Notes: generated by a model from the sequence alone, not told the origin. A stretch of DNA of 39,791 nucleotides from Lachnospiraceae bacterium (GCA_023663655.1 JAMPGZ010000025.1:1-39791), one strand, 5' to 3'. Positions 23,656 to 32,992 are shown, counted from the stretch's first letter. Program-made: numbers and translations.

Positions 23656-24512
23656 TTTATACGCCTGCTAACGTCAAACAATTTATCCTTCTCCTGTTTG
23701 GTCAAAGAACCATAGCCCGACTTCTTGACTTTGTCGAGAATCTCGTCAAGGCAAGCCTCGTCATTCTTAGACTTGGCGGAATGGAACGACGGCTTGGCTC
23801 CATAGAACTTGTATTTTTTATCAAACAGCCGGTTGCGTAGATTGACCATGCGATCCACCGCTACACAATAAGGACGCGTGATGTCGACTCCATATCTCTG
23901 CGCGATGGCATACCATAATCCCACGACAGCACCACCGATGTGGGCGATATGCCCGCCGGTATTGCTCCCGCCTATACTTAAAAAATCAATTACAATTGTC
24001 GCTATTGCAACCCACTTCAATGATATCTCCCCTAAAAACAGCAGATTCATTTTGAATTCCGGGTGTCTCACTGCCGTAGCCACAACAATGGCGAGAACAG
24101 ATGCCGACGATCCTATTATCAACCCATACATTCCAAGCAACGAGTACCATAGCATAAACAGCAGTCCCCCACCTATGCCGCCATAGAGGTACAAGGCAAG
24201 CATTCTCTTGGAACTGTCGGCAAAAAGGAATATTTCGCCAAACCAATACAACCACAGCATATTGAAAAGTATGTGCAAAAGGTCATATTGCGAAAACATA
24301 TAGCTGACGATAGTCCACGGAACCCGTAAAAAGGAGTTCAGATCCGACGGAAGTTCCACAAATGCCAATACGCTCTCAGGCTTTACGGGCGTAAAGCCCA
24401 ATATGAACGTAAGCAGATGCAGCAACAAGAATATCGCCACATTCACAAACACGAGCTTGATGAGCATCGAGCCTGTAATCCACTTTATGCGCAGCTCCTT
24501 AATAAAATCCAT
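23652..24512 (-). CDS. Rhomboid-family intramembrane serine protease (second of tandem pair)
   Basis: A 286-residue polytopic protein of the GlpG superfamily. The catalytic Ser136 lies in LIIGSSASVLA (GxSx) and His191 in GGHIAHIGGAVVGLW, the two-residue rhomboid dyad. At least six helices are apparent, starting at LIKLVFVNVAIFLLLHLLTF. The ~85-residue soluble C-terminal tail is rich in Lys and charged residues (KYKFYGAKPSFHSAKSKNDE). It overlaps the preceding rhomboid by 14 bases and the following EEP gene by four, so all are coupled. It would cleave transmembrane segments of membrane proteins within the inner membrane. Substrates are unknown. Confidence 0.93.
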   Translation of the reverse strand: MDFIKELRIKWITGSMLIKLVFVNVAIFLLLHLLTFILGFTPVKPESVLAFVELPSDLNSFLRVPWTIVSYMFSQYDLLHILFNMLWLYWFGEIFLFADSSKRMLALYLYGGIGGGLLFMLWYSLLGMYGLIIGSSASVLAIVVATAVRHPEFKMNLLFLGEISLKWVAIATIVIDFLSIGGSNTGGHIAHIGGAVVGLWYAIAQRYGVDITRPYCVAVDRMVNLRNRLFDKKYKFYGAKPSFHSAKSKNDEACLDEILDKVKKSGYGSLTKQEKDKLFDVSRRIK

Positions 24513-25272
24513 CCCTGCCTATAATCTGCTTGTGCTTCCAATAAAGCAGTATGAAGAAGCCGAATATCATTCCTCCGAGATGAGCGAAGTGAGCCACCCC
24601 GTCATTAGCCGATCCCATACCGAGACCAAGCTCGATCAAGCCATAGCCTATCACCATCCACTTGGCTTTGATAGGAACAGGCACAAACATCAGGTACAAC
24701 GGACGGTTGGGGAATATCATACCAAAGGCAAGCAACACTCCGTAGATTGCGCCCGATGCTCCGATAGTGACAAGCCAATTCTCAACCGCCTCACGCAACT
24801 GGGCAAGCTGAAGCGGAGATATGGAGGAATTGATAGCCGCCATGCTCATATTGTTGGCATGAGCCACTTCGGCAAGATACATCTCGGCATTCTTGTTGAC
24901 AAACGAGTCGATCATCATTGCCCACACGCCCTCCTGCACCAATGCCGCACCAATTCCGCATGACATATAGTAGAACAGGAACCGCTTGCTCCCGAGAACA
25001 CGTTCAAGGGTGATGCCAAACATGAACAGGGTGAACATATTGAAAAACAAGTGAGCTATCCCCTGCGTGGAGTGCATGAACATATAAAGGATGATCTGCG
25101 CGATATTGAAATCGGAAGCGCCGATATAATGCAGCCCACCGTATCTTATCATCGCATCGCCAAACTTGCTTGAAAAAAGAATCATCGCCACCCACACGAT
25201 AAAGTTGATAATAATCAAGTTTTTCGTAACAGGAGGCATAGAACGAAAAAATGAACTACCGTTTCCTATCAT
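24499..25272 (-). CDS. Rhomboid-family intramembrane serine protease (first of tandem pair)
   Basis: A 257-residue rhomboid with catalytic Ser173 in TIGASGAIYGVLLAFG and His231 in HFAHLGGMIFGFF. Helix 2 contains the conserved HLFFNMFTLFMFG, where His and Asn help form the oxyanion site. A ~50-residue segment between helices (residues ~120-165) holds a charged, Met- and Asn-rich loop, probably periplasmic. It leads a minus-strand unit with a second rhomboid, the EEP-fold membrane protein and the M3 peptidase. An exact -7 element lies upstream at 25308-25315. Two active rhomboids in tandem suggest distinct substrates or a heteromer, but neither is demonstrated. Confidence 0.95.
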   Translation of the reverse strand: MIGNGSSFFRSMPPVTKNLIIINFIVWVAMILFSSKFGDAMIRYGGLHYIGASDFNIAQIILYMFMHSTQGIAHLFFNMFTLFMFGITLERVLGSKRFLFYYMSCGIGAALVQEGVWAMMIDSFVNKNAEMYLAEVAHANNMSMAAINSSISPLQLAQLREAVENWLVTIGASGAIYGVLLAFGMIFPNRPLYLMFVPVPIKAKWMVIGYGLIELGLGMGSANDGVAHFAHLGGMIFGFFILLYWKHKQIIGRDGFY

Positions 25273-25307
25273 TTATGTTTCTATTAGGATTTATTTACTT
25301 TCTAACG

Positions 25308-25315
25308 CAAAATTA
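25308..25315 (-). promoter_or_regulatory. -7 promoter element of the rhomboid operon
   Basis: The minus strand reads TAATTTTG, an exact TAnnTTTG, 36 bases before the first rhomboid start. It shares the intergenic region with the divergent HU promoter. Confidence 0.6.
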
Positions 25316-25420
25316 CGGAAAATATCTTGTTAATTCACGAAAAATGCCCGATTATAGAGGGTTATTCAGTTTTTTTCTCATTTTTTCAGGTAAAAACACT
25401 GATTTATCAAAATTTACATT

Positions 25421-25428
25421 TATATTTG
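25421..25428 (+). promoter_or_regulatory. -7 promoter element of the HU gene
   Basis: TATATTTG is an exact TAnnTTTG, 39 bases upstream of the HU start. The -33 position does not show a clear TTTG. Confidence 0.6.
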
Positions 25429-25466
25429 TGACATAATATTATATTTTAACATTAACATTCACTATC

Positions 25467-25739
25467 ATGAACAAAACAGAATTGGTCAACGCAATTGCTG
25501 AAAAGGCAAACCTGACTAAAGTAGACGCCAAAAACGCACTTGACGCTTGTCTCGCTTCTATAGCAGAAGCTCTTGAGAAGGATGACAAAGTTGCACTTCT
25601 CGGATTTGGCACATTTGCAGTTGCTGAAAAAGGAGCACGCACAGGAATAAATCCACGCACAAAAGAGACTATCAATATTCCGGCACGTAAGGTCATCAAA
25701 TTCAAGCCCGGTGCTGAACTCGCAAATAAGATCAACTAA
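25467..25739 (+). CDS. hup: HU-type nucleoid DNA-binding protein
   Basis: A 90-residue basic histone-like protein. It starts MNKTELVNAIAEKANLTKVDAK (helical dimer base) and contains LLGFGTFAVAEKGARTGINPRT, the saddle and start of the DNA-binding arm. The arm turn INPRTKE carries the intercalating Pro, and the protein closes with ARKVIKFKPGAELANKIN. It bends DNA and compacts the nucleoid. It is a single gene with its own promoter and terminator, divergent from the rhomboid operon. HU and IHF subunits can be hard to separate, but the length and arm sequence fit a homodimeric HU. Confidence 0.96.
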   Translation: MNKTELVNAIAEKANLTKVDAKNALDACLASIAEALEKDDKVALLGFGTFAVAEKGARTGINPRTKETINIPARKVIKFKPGAELANKIN

Positions 25740-25761
25740 CCACACCACACACCTCCTCATG

Positions 25762-25796
25762 ACCGCGAAGCCTGCCAAGGCATTGCGGTTATTTTT
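25762..25796 (+). terminator. Rho-independent terminator after hup
   Basis: ACCGC (25762-25766) pairs with GCGGT (25785-25789), with an inner GCCT/AGGC stem, and is followed by TATTTTT. Confidence 0.8.
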
Positions 25797-25838
25797 ATAG
25801 AGGAATATATCATCAACACATAACCAAACAATAAATTT

Positions 25839-26375
25839 ATGAGAATCAAAGGAATCATTCTTGCAGCCATCATGATAATTGCAATGGCTGTTCCCGCATC
25901 GGCTCAATTCCGTTTCGGTCCGAAAGTAGGTATCACAGTTAGTGAGCTTCACTTCAGCAAAAGCGTCTTCAACGAAGGCAACCGCACCGGATTCACCGGC
26001 GGTCTTATGACTGAATTTACTGTGCCTATCATCGGTCTTGGTTTCGATGCATCTGTAATGTATGCACGTCACAGCGAAAAACGCGATTACATCGATATCC
26101 CTGTCAATTTAAAGTACAAATTCGGTCTTCCCGTGATTGGCAAAATAATCACTCCGTTCCTCACCACCGGTCCGAGCTTCTCTGTTCTTGTAAAAGATTT
26201 GTCAGGAGCTAAAAACTTCAGCACTTCTTGGAATTTCGGATTGGGCGTAGCTTTAGTCAACCACATTCAGGTGGCAGCAAGCTATGGATTCGGAATAAGC
26301 AAAGCGGCTTATGTAGAAGATGCTGGTAGCGGTAAGGATCGCTGCTGGACTATCACCGCTGCATATTTGTTCTAA
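25839..26375 (+). CDS. Small outer-membrane beta-barrel protein (PorT/OMP_b-brl type)
   Basis: A 178-residue protein with a signal peptide (cleavage after ASA, residues ~1-22: MRIKGIILAAIMIIAMAVPAS). Alternating amphipathic strands follow: FRFGPKVGITVSELHF, TGFTGGLMTEF, LGFDASVMYARH, IDIPVNLKYKFGL, FLTTGPSFSVLV. It ends in Phe (TITAAYLF), the usual barrel-insertion signal. This matches the eight-stranded outer-membrane protein domain common in Bacteroidota (PorT-like, OMP_b-brl_2). Such proteins are often abundant structural porins of unknown ligand. It stands alone between the HU terminator and its own terminator. Confidence 0.88.
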   Translation: MRIKGIILAAIMIIAMAVPASAQFRFGPKVGITVSELHFSKSVFNEGNRTGFTGGLMTEFTVPIIGLGFDASVMYARHSEKRDYIDIPVNLKYKFGLPVIGKIITPFLTTGPSFSVLVKDLSGAKNFSTSWNFGLGVALVNHIQVAASYGFGISKAAYVEDAGSGKDRCWTITAAYLF

Positions 26376-26396
26376 ACATACCATCACCCACCCATA

Positions 26397-26432
26397 AAAT
26401 AGGCTGCACGTTTTCGCGCAGCCTATTTTTTT
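26397..26432 (+). terminator. Rho-independent terminator after the beta-barrel gene
   Basis: AATAGGCTGC pairs with GCAGCCTATT (stem arms 26398-26407 and 26418-26427), followed by T to 26432. Confidence 0.88.
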
Positions 26433-26473
26433 ATATTAGCGTCCGGCAAATTCACATAATAATCCGGGCAATA

Positions 26474-27300
26474 ATTCCATCTTGGAAGGATGGGAATGTT
26501 GCAAAATAGATTTTAGTCATAATTGTAGGGACACTCGGCTCGAACGTCCACCATAACACCCTGAATATCAAGGCTTACACTCTAAAGATATTGCAGAACC
26601 TGCAAGCACCGTTGCGGCAAACCCCTCACGAACGTATATACAATGGATTACCTGTGTTTTTATGAACATGGATTTATAGCCGTGAAACGGCAAAATAATT
26701 TAAGCACCGCCACGAGGCGATAGCCGAGGCGCGGTGTAAGACTAATTAACGGGCATCGAAGATGTCCATCAGTCAATTCCTTCAACAGACTCGCCCCCTC
26801 CGGGGCTCGTGGTAGGTTGCGCCGCACCTGCCCCCGACTGAGCGAGCGAAGTAGGGGATAGTGACGGACCCGTGCCTGACGGCACTTAGCTCGATCCATC
26901 CGGATTTATTACCCCAATTATTATCTAATTTTATCGGACGACATCAATAATTCTTAAGCCAGCTTTATCAGGCTAAACGGCACATCTCCGTTGAATTCTT
27001 GCACTACTTCACCCCCACTCACCTACGTCCCGCTGATTCCGTATCAGCTCACTGAGAGCCAATGCTTACACGAGCAACCCCGGCACGCAGATTTGGCATT
27101 AACCGTCGGAAAGACATTACCTACGCGTACGGGTACTAGGAGCCGCAGGCGACCTGTGCCCGGAAGAATGCCCACCCAAATGCACTCTGCAAAGAGTGCC
27201 CCTGAGATTGACACGTAACTTCAGGCACATCATCCAAATGCAGCAGGGCTATAAAAAAAGTGCCCCGCCCCTCCTTTCAAACAAGGTGGAGCCGGACTAA
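26474..27300. ncRNA. Hairpin-dense non-coding interval: candidate large structured RNA or decayed mobile element
   Basis: About 830 bases, richer in G and C than its flanks, hold no convincing gene but many compact stems. Examples are GCCGT/ACGGC (26679-26691), CACCGC/GCGGTG enclosing GGC-GATA-GCC (26705-26736), CATC/GATG (26754-26764), GCCCC/GGGGC (26793-26806), GTGCC/GGCAC (26872-26885), AACGG/CCGTT (26976-26992), GCTGAT/ATCAGC (27032-27048), a three-step nested stem (27130-27162) and GCACTC/GAGTGC (27182-27199). Such density is typical of folded RNA. I looked for RNase P, tmRNA, SRP RNA, 6S and rRNA core motifs and for group II intron domain V and found none. The two short open frames here (79 and 75 codons) look incidental. 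The strand cannot be decided. Confidence 0.4.
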
Positions 27301-27761
27301 AGCCAAAAGGCATAATTCTGTGATTCTAAAGATAGTTGTCTTATAGCGATTTAAAGTGTTTAGAAAGTGTTACTTACTTCACTTTACCGAATATATCCGC
27401 TTCACAGCGGGTTTATCGGAATTTGCTGCCTTCGTCTTTGTCCGAGTTAAGCGTAAAATAATTATTCAGTCCAATGACAAAATGCAACAAATGTCTCTAT
27501 TCGGTGCAAAGTTACAACATAATTCCCTACCGACAAAACAAATTGCGCATTTTTATTGCTAAAATATGTGAAATACATTTTAACATTCTCTTTACTCTTA
27601 ATCATTTATACCAATAGATAATGTAATTGCAATGATATATCCCCGCCTCCACCCCGCAGGCAATCCATCATTATCGCGGCAAACATTCTGCCGATGGATC
27701 ACATAAATGCAATCCACCCCCTATTCTTACATTATTAATAATAAACTTTCTCTCTCATATT
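27301..27761 (+). other. AT-rich spacer upstream of the rho promoter
   Basis: No open frame, repeat or strong hairpin is apparent here. The stretch links the hairpin-dense interval with the rho promoter at 27762-27792. Confidence 0.45.
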
Positions 27762-27792
27762 TTTGTTTTTTCAAAGAAACGTATTAACTTTG
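27762..27792 (+). promoter_or_regulatory. Bacteroidota-type promoter of rho
   Basis: TTTG (27762-27765), a 19-base spacer, then TAACTTTG (27785-27792) form an exact -33/-7 pair. The transcript would carry a leader of roughly 165 bases before the rho start at 27967, long enough for autoregulation. Confidence 0.75.
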
Positions 27793-27966
27793 CATCAGTT
27801 TCAACAACTAATGCCGACCGCATTTACAGTAAGTTTTCAGTATGCACTTCACGGTCGTCATTCCCCAAGAAAATTTAATAAATCTTTTCAAATTCATCAA
27901 TTGCCGGAAAAGGTCAACACATGGATTTGTCATGATATAAGATATTTAACCTCTAAGAGTCACTTA

Positions 27967-29955
27967 ATGTACAATCTTGAAGCTCTAAATGCGATGGACG
28001 AGGATCAACTAAAATCCGTCGCCGAATCAATGGGTATGTCAAATACTAATGGTCTTTCACAGCAGGATCTTGTTTATCAGATTCTTGATGAACAAGCGAT
28101 CAATGCCGCTGCGGCATCATCGGCTGAGAAGAAAAAGAAAGCCAAACCCAAAGAAAAGAAAAAAGAAACAAAGAATAAACCTCAGGCTGCCACCGCTAAA
28201 GCTCCAAAGGCTGCGGAGAAAGAGGAGCCGACACAGAAAAAAGAATCGGAAGAGAAGGCTAAGGAAGAACAGCCCGTTAAAACTGCCGAGAAAGAAACCC
28301 CTAAACGCAAACGCGGTCGTCCGGCAAAACAGGCGAAACCGGCGGAAGAAACCGAAACGGCACAAAATGCCGAGGTAAACGAGCAGCCGGCAGATCAGGC
28401 AGATAACGCTATGCCTGCAAATCCATCATCCGAGCCGGCACAGGCAACATCTCCTGCAACTGAACCGGAAATCGCGGCTGAAGCAAACGCTCCGAAAGAG
28501 GAGGCTCAGGCTCCGGTCGGCACAGAATCAGGCGATGACGCTCAATCTCAGCATGAAAACACTCCCAAAGGTCAATTCCAGCCTAAAGACTCCACTTTCG
28601 GATTATTCTTCCGCAGTGAAAAGAAATTCGTTCCACGCTCTCAGAGAGAAAAAGAAGAGGCCGCCGCTGCTAAGAGCAACGCTCCTATTATAATAAGGGA
28701 GCCGGGGCAGGAACAACAACAGCCACAGCAGCAACAGGGTCAAGGCAAAAAGAACAAGAAGAACCGAAATAATAATAACAACAACCAGCAGCAGAATCAA
28801 CAGCAACCACAGGCTCCTCAGATGCCGCAATACAACTTCGACGGACTTATCGAGGCTGCAGGTGTGCTCGAAGTAATGCCCGACGGATTCGGATTTTTGC
28901 GTTCAAGCGACTACAATTATCTTTCATCGCCCGATGATGTATATGTGACCCAATCACAGATAAAGACATTCGGACTTAAAACCGGCGATGTGGTGGAAGG
29001 CACAATACGTCCTCCACGCGAAGGCGAGAAATATTTCCCCATGAGCGAGGTGCGCCTGGTGAATGGACGCTCTCCTGAATTTATACGCGACCGTGTGCAT
29101 TTCGAGCATCTCACTCCCCTTTTCCCTGATGAGAAATTCAACCTCACGGGAGGTCGCACCTGCAATCTTTCAACCCGCGTGGTCGATATGTTCTCCCCCA
29201 TCGGAAAAGGTCAGCGCGGACTTATCGTCGCGCCTCCTAAAACAGGAAAGACAATCCTGCTCAAGGATATCGCCAATGCCATAGCCGAGAACCACCCCGA
29301 CACATATATAATAATCCTTCTGATCGACGAGCGTCCGGAGGAAGTAACTGACATGAGCCGCAGTGTTAACGCTGAGGTCATCGCCTCGACTTTCGATGAG
29401 CCCGCCGACCGCCATGTGAAAATCGCGAGCATCGTGCTTGAGAAAGCAAAGCGCATGGTGGAATGCGGACATGATGTGGTGATACTTCTTGATTCCATCA
29501 CACGTCTCGCCCGAGCATACAACACTGTATCTCCCGCTTCCGGCAAGATATTGTCAGGTGGTGTTGACGCAAACGCGCTACAGAAACCCAAACGCTTCTT
29601 CGGTGCGGCACGCAACATCGAGAACGGAGGTTCGCTCACCATTATCGCCACTGCCCTCACCGAAACAAGCTCGAAAATGGACGAAGTGATATTTGAGGAA
29701 TTCAAGGGCACAGGCAACATGGAGCTTCAGCTCGACAGAAAGCTGTCCAACAAACGCATATTCCCGGCTGTCGACATCATGGCGTCGAGCACCCGCCGCG
29801 ACGATCTTCTTCTGCCGCCCGACACATTGCAGCGTATGTGGATTCTGCGCCGTTATCTCAGCGACCGCAATTCAATCGAGGCTATGGAGTTCATGCGTGA
29901 CCAGATGGAGAAAACACGCGATAATGACGAATTGCTCCATTCGATGAACGCATAG
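27967..29955 (+). CDS. rho: Transcription termination factor Rho with long disordered insertion
   Basis: A 662-residue hexameric RNA-dependent ATPase that ends transcripts. The N-terminal helical domain is [23 protein letters not shown] (1-~45). Residues ~50-288 form a low-complexity insertion: Lys/Glu/Ala/Pro-rich at first, then Gln/Asn-rich (runs of N and Q near 250-280). The RNA-binding cold-shock-like domain starts at [24 protein letters not shown] (~289). The ATPase carries Walker A APPKTGKT (422-429, Lys428) and Walker [11 protein letters not shown]. The frame is open back to 27763, but the promoter lies inside that extension, so ATG 27967 is used. Escherichia coli Rho has 419 residues; the excess is the insertion. 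Confidence 0.97.
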   Translation: MYNLEALNAMDEDQLKSVAESMGMSNTNGLSQQDLVYQILDEQAINAAAASSAEKKKKAKPKEKKKETKNKPQAATAKAPKAAEKEEPTQKKESEEKAKEEQPVKTAEKETPKRKRGRPAKQAKPAEETETAQNAEVNEQPADQADNAMPANPSSEPAQATSPATEPEIAAEANAPKEEAQAPVGTESGDDAQSQHENTPKGQFQPKDSTFGLFFRSEKKFVPRSQREKEEAAAAKSNAPIIIREPGQEQQQPQQQQGQGKKNKKNRNNNNNNQQQNQQQPQAPQMPQYNFDGLIEAAGVLEVMPDGFGFLRSSDYNYLSSPDDVYVTQSQIKTFGLKTGDVVEGTIRPPREGEKYFPMSEVRLVNGRSPEFIRDRVHFEHLTPLFPDEKFNLTGGRTCNLSTRVVDMFSPIGKGQRGLIVAPPKTGKTILLKDIANAIAENHPDTYIIILLIDERPEEVTDMSRSVNAEVIASTFDEPADRHVKIASIVLEKAKRMVECGHDVVILLDSITRLARAYNTVSPASGKILSGGVDANALQKPKRFFGAARNIENGGSLTIIATALTETSSKMDEVIFEEFKGTGNMELQLDRKLSNKRIFPAVDIMASSTRRDDLLLPPDTLQRMWILRRYLSDRNSIEAMEFMRDQMEKTRDNDELLHSMNA

Positions 29956-29960
29956 CCCTC

Positions 29961-32300
29961 ATGGCTTGGCACAAGCTAAAACTTATGCTGGGATTGATCC
30001 CGGCTCTCACAGGCTCGCTTCTCACGGGGTGCAGCTCGACCAAGCACGTGCCTGATGGCAAATACCTGCTTGAGGAGGTTGACATTAAAATATCAGATAA
30101 TTCCGAAATCTCAGAAACTGAGCTTCGGAATTATCTGCGTCAAACCCCCAATCATGAAGTGCTCGGATTCCTTAAACTGCAGTTGGCGACTTACAATATG
30201 TCGGGCAAAGACACGACCAAATGGTTCAACCGATGGGCACGCAAATTGGGTCAGCCGCCTGTGATATATGATCCTCAATTATCCCGCGCCTCGGCATTCC
30301 AGCTTCATCAGGCTCTTGTCAACAAGGGATATATGGACAGCGAGGTGACGATTGATACAATCGTCAGGAAAAAGAAAAAAATTGACGTGGTCTATAACAT
30401 CACGGCAAATAAACCTCACTTTATCGCCACGCTCGATTATAATATCCCTGACAGCGCCATATCGGAGTTGCTCATGACCAACAAGGCGACTACATTGCTC
30501 ACAAAGCCCGGCGACCTGCTTGACCGCACCTCTCTCGACGAAGAGCGCGTGAGGATCACTGAACTGCTCAGAAACAACGGATACTACACATTCAACAAAG
30601 ACTATATAACATTCAGCGTTGACACAGCCGCCAACGCCAAGGATGTCAATGTCGTGATGAGTATGCAGCAGCCCATGCGCACGCTCAACGACACCATCCC
30701 CGTTCTTTCCCACAAAACCTACCGTTTCAGAAACATAGTATTTGTCACCGACTATGAGCCGGGGGAAACCATGAGTGAGATTGCCGAAAAATCCGATACG
30801 ACGGTCTACCGCGACATAAAAGTGATATATGGACGCGAGCGTTATCTACGACCGTCAGTGCTTTACAATTCCTGTTATCTGCAACAGGGTGCTATATATA
30901 GAGCTACTGATGTAAACCGCACATACGAGGCTCTCGGTCGTCTCGGCATATTGAGATATGTGAACATCGACCTGCGCCAGATAAAGGGTGACGACGGAGA
31001 AATGTTCCTTGACGCATATATACTCCTCACCCGTGGTAAAATGCAAGGGGTGTCGCTCGAACTTGAAGGGACCAACTCAGAAGGTGATCTCGGTTTTGGC
31101 GTGGGAGTCACCTATCAGCACCGCGATCTTGCGAAAGGCTCCGAGCTGCTCACAGCCAAATTCAGAACAAGCTATGAGAGCCTGTCGGGAAATTTCAACG
31201 GGTTGATCAACAACCGCTACATGGAATATTCCGGAGAGGTAGGCATAACATTCCCTCATTTTGAAGCTCCGTTCCTGAAATCAAGTTTCAAACGCCGCAT
31301 GAAAGCGTCAACTGAATTTACGGTGTCATTCAATTATCAGGAACGCCCGGAATACACACGCATAATAGCCGGCGCCGGATGGAAATACAAGTGGAACAAC
31401 CGCAGCAACACGAAGCGCTATCGTCTTGACCTCATTGACATCAACTACGTGTATCTGCCAAAGAGCACGTATGACTTCATCGACCAGATAGCTCCCGACA
31501 ATCCTCTGTTGCGCTACAGCTACGAGGACCACTTCATCATGCGTCTCGGCTACAACTATTACCGCACCAATCGACGCAGCGCCTCCACGCTGAAACGCAA
31601 TCAGCTCCAGCCTTCCATGTTCACTCTACGTGCCAACATAGAGACTGCGGGCAATCTTCTGTATGGATTCTCATCCATACTCAACAGCAGGAAAGATGAC
31701 GGTGTATATAAAATCTTCGGAATCCAGTTTGCGCAATACATAAAAGGAGAAGCCGACTACACCTACACTCGCAACTTCGACAACCGCAATTCACTTGCCT
31801 TCCATACCGGCATAGGCATAGGCATCCCCTATGGCAACTCATCCATGATACCGTTTGAGAAAAGATTTTATGCAGGAGGCGCCAATGGAGTGCGCGGCTG
31901 GGGAGTGAGAACATTGGGCCCCGGAAGTTATGACTCCAAAAACTCAGTGACAGGCTTCATAAATCAGTGCGGCGACATACGCTTTGACCTCAGTCTGGAA
32001 TATCGTGCCAAATTATTCTGGGTGCTTGAAGGAGCCCTGTTCATCGATGCCGGAAATATATGGACCATCCGCAACTACGAGAACCAGCCGGGCGGAGTCT
32101 TTGAATTCAACAAATTCTATAAGCAGATAGCTGCTGCATACGGAGCCGGATTGCGTCTTGACTTCACATATTTCCTGCTGCGTCTCGACCTTGGATTCAA
32201 AGCTTACAATCCGGCAAACAATCAGGAACGATGGCCGCTGATACACCCTCGTTGGTCACGCGACACCACGCTTCACTTCTCGGTGGGCTATCCATTCTAA
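29961..32300 (+). CDS. tamL: BamA/TamA-family outer-membrane assembly lipoprotein (TamL-like)
   Basis: A 779-residue Omp85-family protein. It has a lipoprotein signal (SLLTGC, Cys24), unlike proteobacterial TamA. POTRA-type repeats occupy residues ~35-370 (VPDGKYLLEEVDIKI, YRFRNIVFVTDYEPGE, GAIYRATDVNRTYEALGRLGILRYVNIDL). The 16-stranded barrel carries the lid-lock motif VRGW in GGANGVRGWGVRTLGPG and ends HFSVGYPF. A lipidated TamA homologue, TamL, has been described in Bacteroidota and linked to outer-membrane biogenesis. The usual partner tamB is not adjacent. The start is six bases after the rho stop, so read-through co-transcription is likely. Confidence 0.9.
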   Translation: MAWHKLKLMLGLIPALTGSLLTGCSSTKHVPDGKYLLEEVDIKISDNSEISETELRNYLRQTPNHEVLGFLKLQLATYNMSGKDTTKWFNRWARKLGQPPVIYDPQLSRASAFQLHQALVNKGYMDSEVTIDTIVRKKKKIDVVYNITANKPHFIATLDYNIPDSAISELLMTNKATTLLTKPGDLLDRTSLDEERVRITELLRNNGYYTFNKDYITFSVDTAANAKDVNVVMSMQQPMRTLNDTIPVLSHKTYRFRNIVFVTDYEPGETMSEIAEKSDTTVYRDIKVIYGRERYLRPSVLYNSCYLQQGAIYRATDVNRTYEALGRLGILRYVNIDLRQIKGDDGEMFLDAYILLTRGKMQGVSLELEGTNSEGDLGFGVGVTYQHRDLAKGSELLTAKFRTSYESLSGNFNGLINNRYMEYSGEVGITFPHFEAPFLKSSFKRRMKASTEFTVSFNYQERPEYTRIIAGAGWKYKWNNRSNTKRYRLDLIDINYVYLPKSTYDFIDQIAPDNPLLRYSYEDHFIMRLGYNYYRTNRRSASTLKRNQLQPSMFTLRANIETAGNLLYGFSSILNSRKDDGVYKIFGIQFAQYIKGEADYTYTRNFDNRNSLAFHTGIGIGIPYGNSSMIPFEKRFYAGGANGVRGWGVRTLGPGSYDSKNSVTGFINQCGDIRFDLSLEYRAKLFWVLEGALFIDAGNIWTIRNYENQPGGVFEFNKFYKQIAAAYGAGLRLDFTYFLLRLDLGFKAYNPANNQERWPLIHPRWSRDTTLHFSVGYPF

Positions 32301-32338
32301 ACGGTTATTCAACACAAATAAAACAGAACTGCAAAATA

Positions 32339-32992
32339 ATGAAAAAATTAGTAATATTCGATCTTGACGGAACTCTCCTGAACACAATCGAGGATCTTGG
32401 CGAAGCCACCAATTACGCGCTTGCTCGCATCGGTTTTCCAAGCCACCCGCTGAACGCCTACAATATGATGGTCGGCAACGGCGTGGGAAAACTTCTCGCC
32501 AGGGCACTTCCATCAGGTCATGACACGGAAGAAAATCTTGCAAAAATGCGCCATTACTTCACCGAATATTATGAGCAGCACTGCACGGATCATTCCAAAC
32601 CGTATCCCGGAATTGTGAATCTGTTGGAATCATTGAGAGACGCAGGGGTTAAACTTGCCGTCGCATCCAATAAGTACCAGGCTGCGGTGGAGATGCTTGT
32701 GAAGCACTATTTCCCGATGGTGGAATGGGCGGCTATCGAAGGACAAAAAGAAGGAATCCCTACAAAGCCCGACCCCTCGATCGTGTTTGAAATATTGACT
32801 AAAAGCCCCACCCCGAAAGCCGACGTGCTCTATGTAGGCGACTCCGGAGTGGATATGGAGACTGCCCGTAGAGCCTGTGTGGATTCTGTGGGTGTCACAT
32901 GGGGATTCAGGTCGATTTCCGAGCTCAAGGCATATCATGCCGATCTAATTGTAAACACTTGCGAAGATATTCTCAACCGAGCGATGAAATAA
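32339..32992 (+). CDS. gph: HAD-superfamily hydrolase, phosphoglycolate phosphatase-like
   Basis: A 217-residue HAD hydrolase. Motif I is FDLDGTLLNT (nucleophile Asp8 and acid/base Asp10) and motif II is AVASNK. Motif III is the Lys in GIPTKPDPS, and motif IV is VLYVGDSGVDMETARRA. The helical cap after motif I (EDLGEATNYALARIGFP) fits the Gph/PGP group that removes phosphate from 2-phosphoglycolate, but HAD specificity cannot be read reliably. The frame runs upstream into the tamL gene, but homology starts at MKKLVIF (ATG 32339), 38 bases after the tamL stop. No terminator separates the two. Confidence 0.88.
   Translation: MKKLVIFDLDGTLLNTIEDLGEATNYALARIGFPSHPLNAYNMMVGNGVGKLLARALPSGHDTEENLAKMRHYFTEYYEQHCTDHSKPYPGIVNLLESLRDAGVKLAVASNKYQAAVEMLVKHYFPMVEWAAIEGQKEGIPTKPDPSIVFEILTKSPTPKADVLYVGDSGVDMETARRACVDSVGVTWGFRSISELKAYHADLIVNTCEDILNRAMK

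Noticed and set aside
26510-26530. TACAATTATGA shared (inverted) with the right edge near 39683-39693, each next to a hairpin
   Set aside because: An AT-rich 11-mer is expected to recur many times by chance in 40 kb, and the neighbouring stems are unrelated.
26660-26899. 79-codon minus-strand and nearby 75-codon plus-strand frames in the hairpin-dense interval
   Set aside because: Arg/Pro/Ser-rich low-information peptides, interrupted and overlapping the hairpins, more like incidental frames across structured RNA or a decayed element.
26433-27340. RNase P RNA, tmRNA, SRP RNA, 6S RNA or rRNA fragment
   Set aside because: No AGGAAAGTCC-type P4 core, no tag-peptide frame with a tRNA-like end, no SRP domain IV, and no convincing stretch of 16S or 23S sequence; GAAGGAATTGAC-like similarity is short and isolated.
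27763-27966. N-terminal extension of Rho
   Set aside because: An exact -33/-7 promoter overlaps the start of this extension, and Rho homology starts at the ATG at 27967.
32231-32338. N-terminal extension of the HAD phosphatase
   Set aside because: It overlaps the end of the outer-membrane assembly gene, and the HAD motif I begins right after the ATG at 32339.
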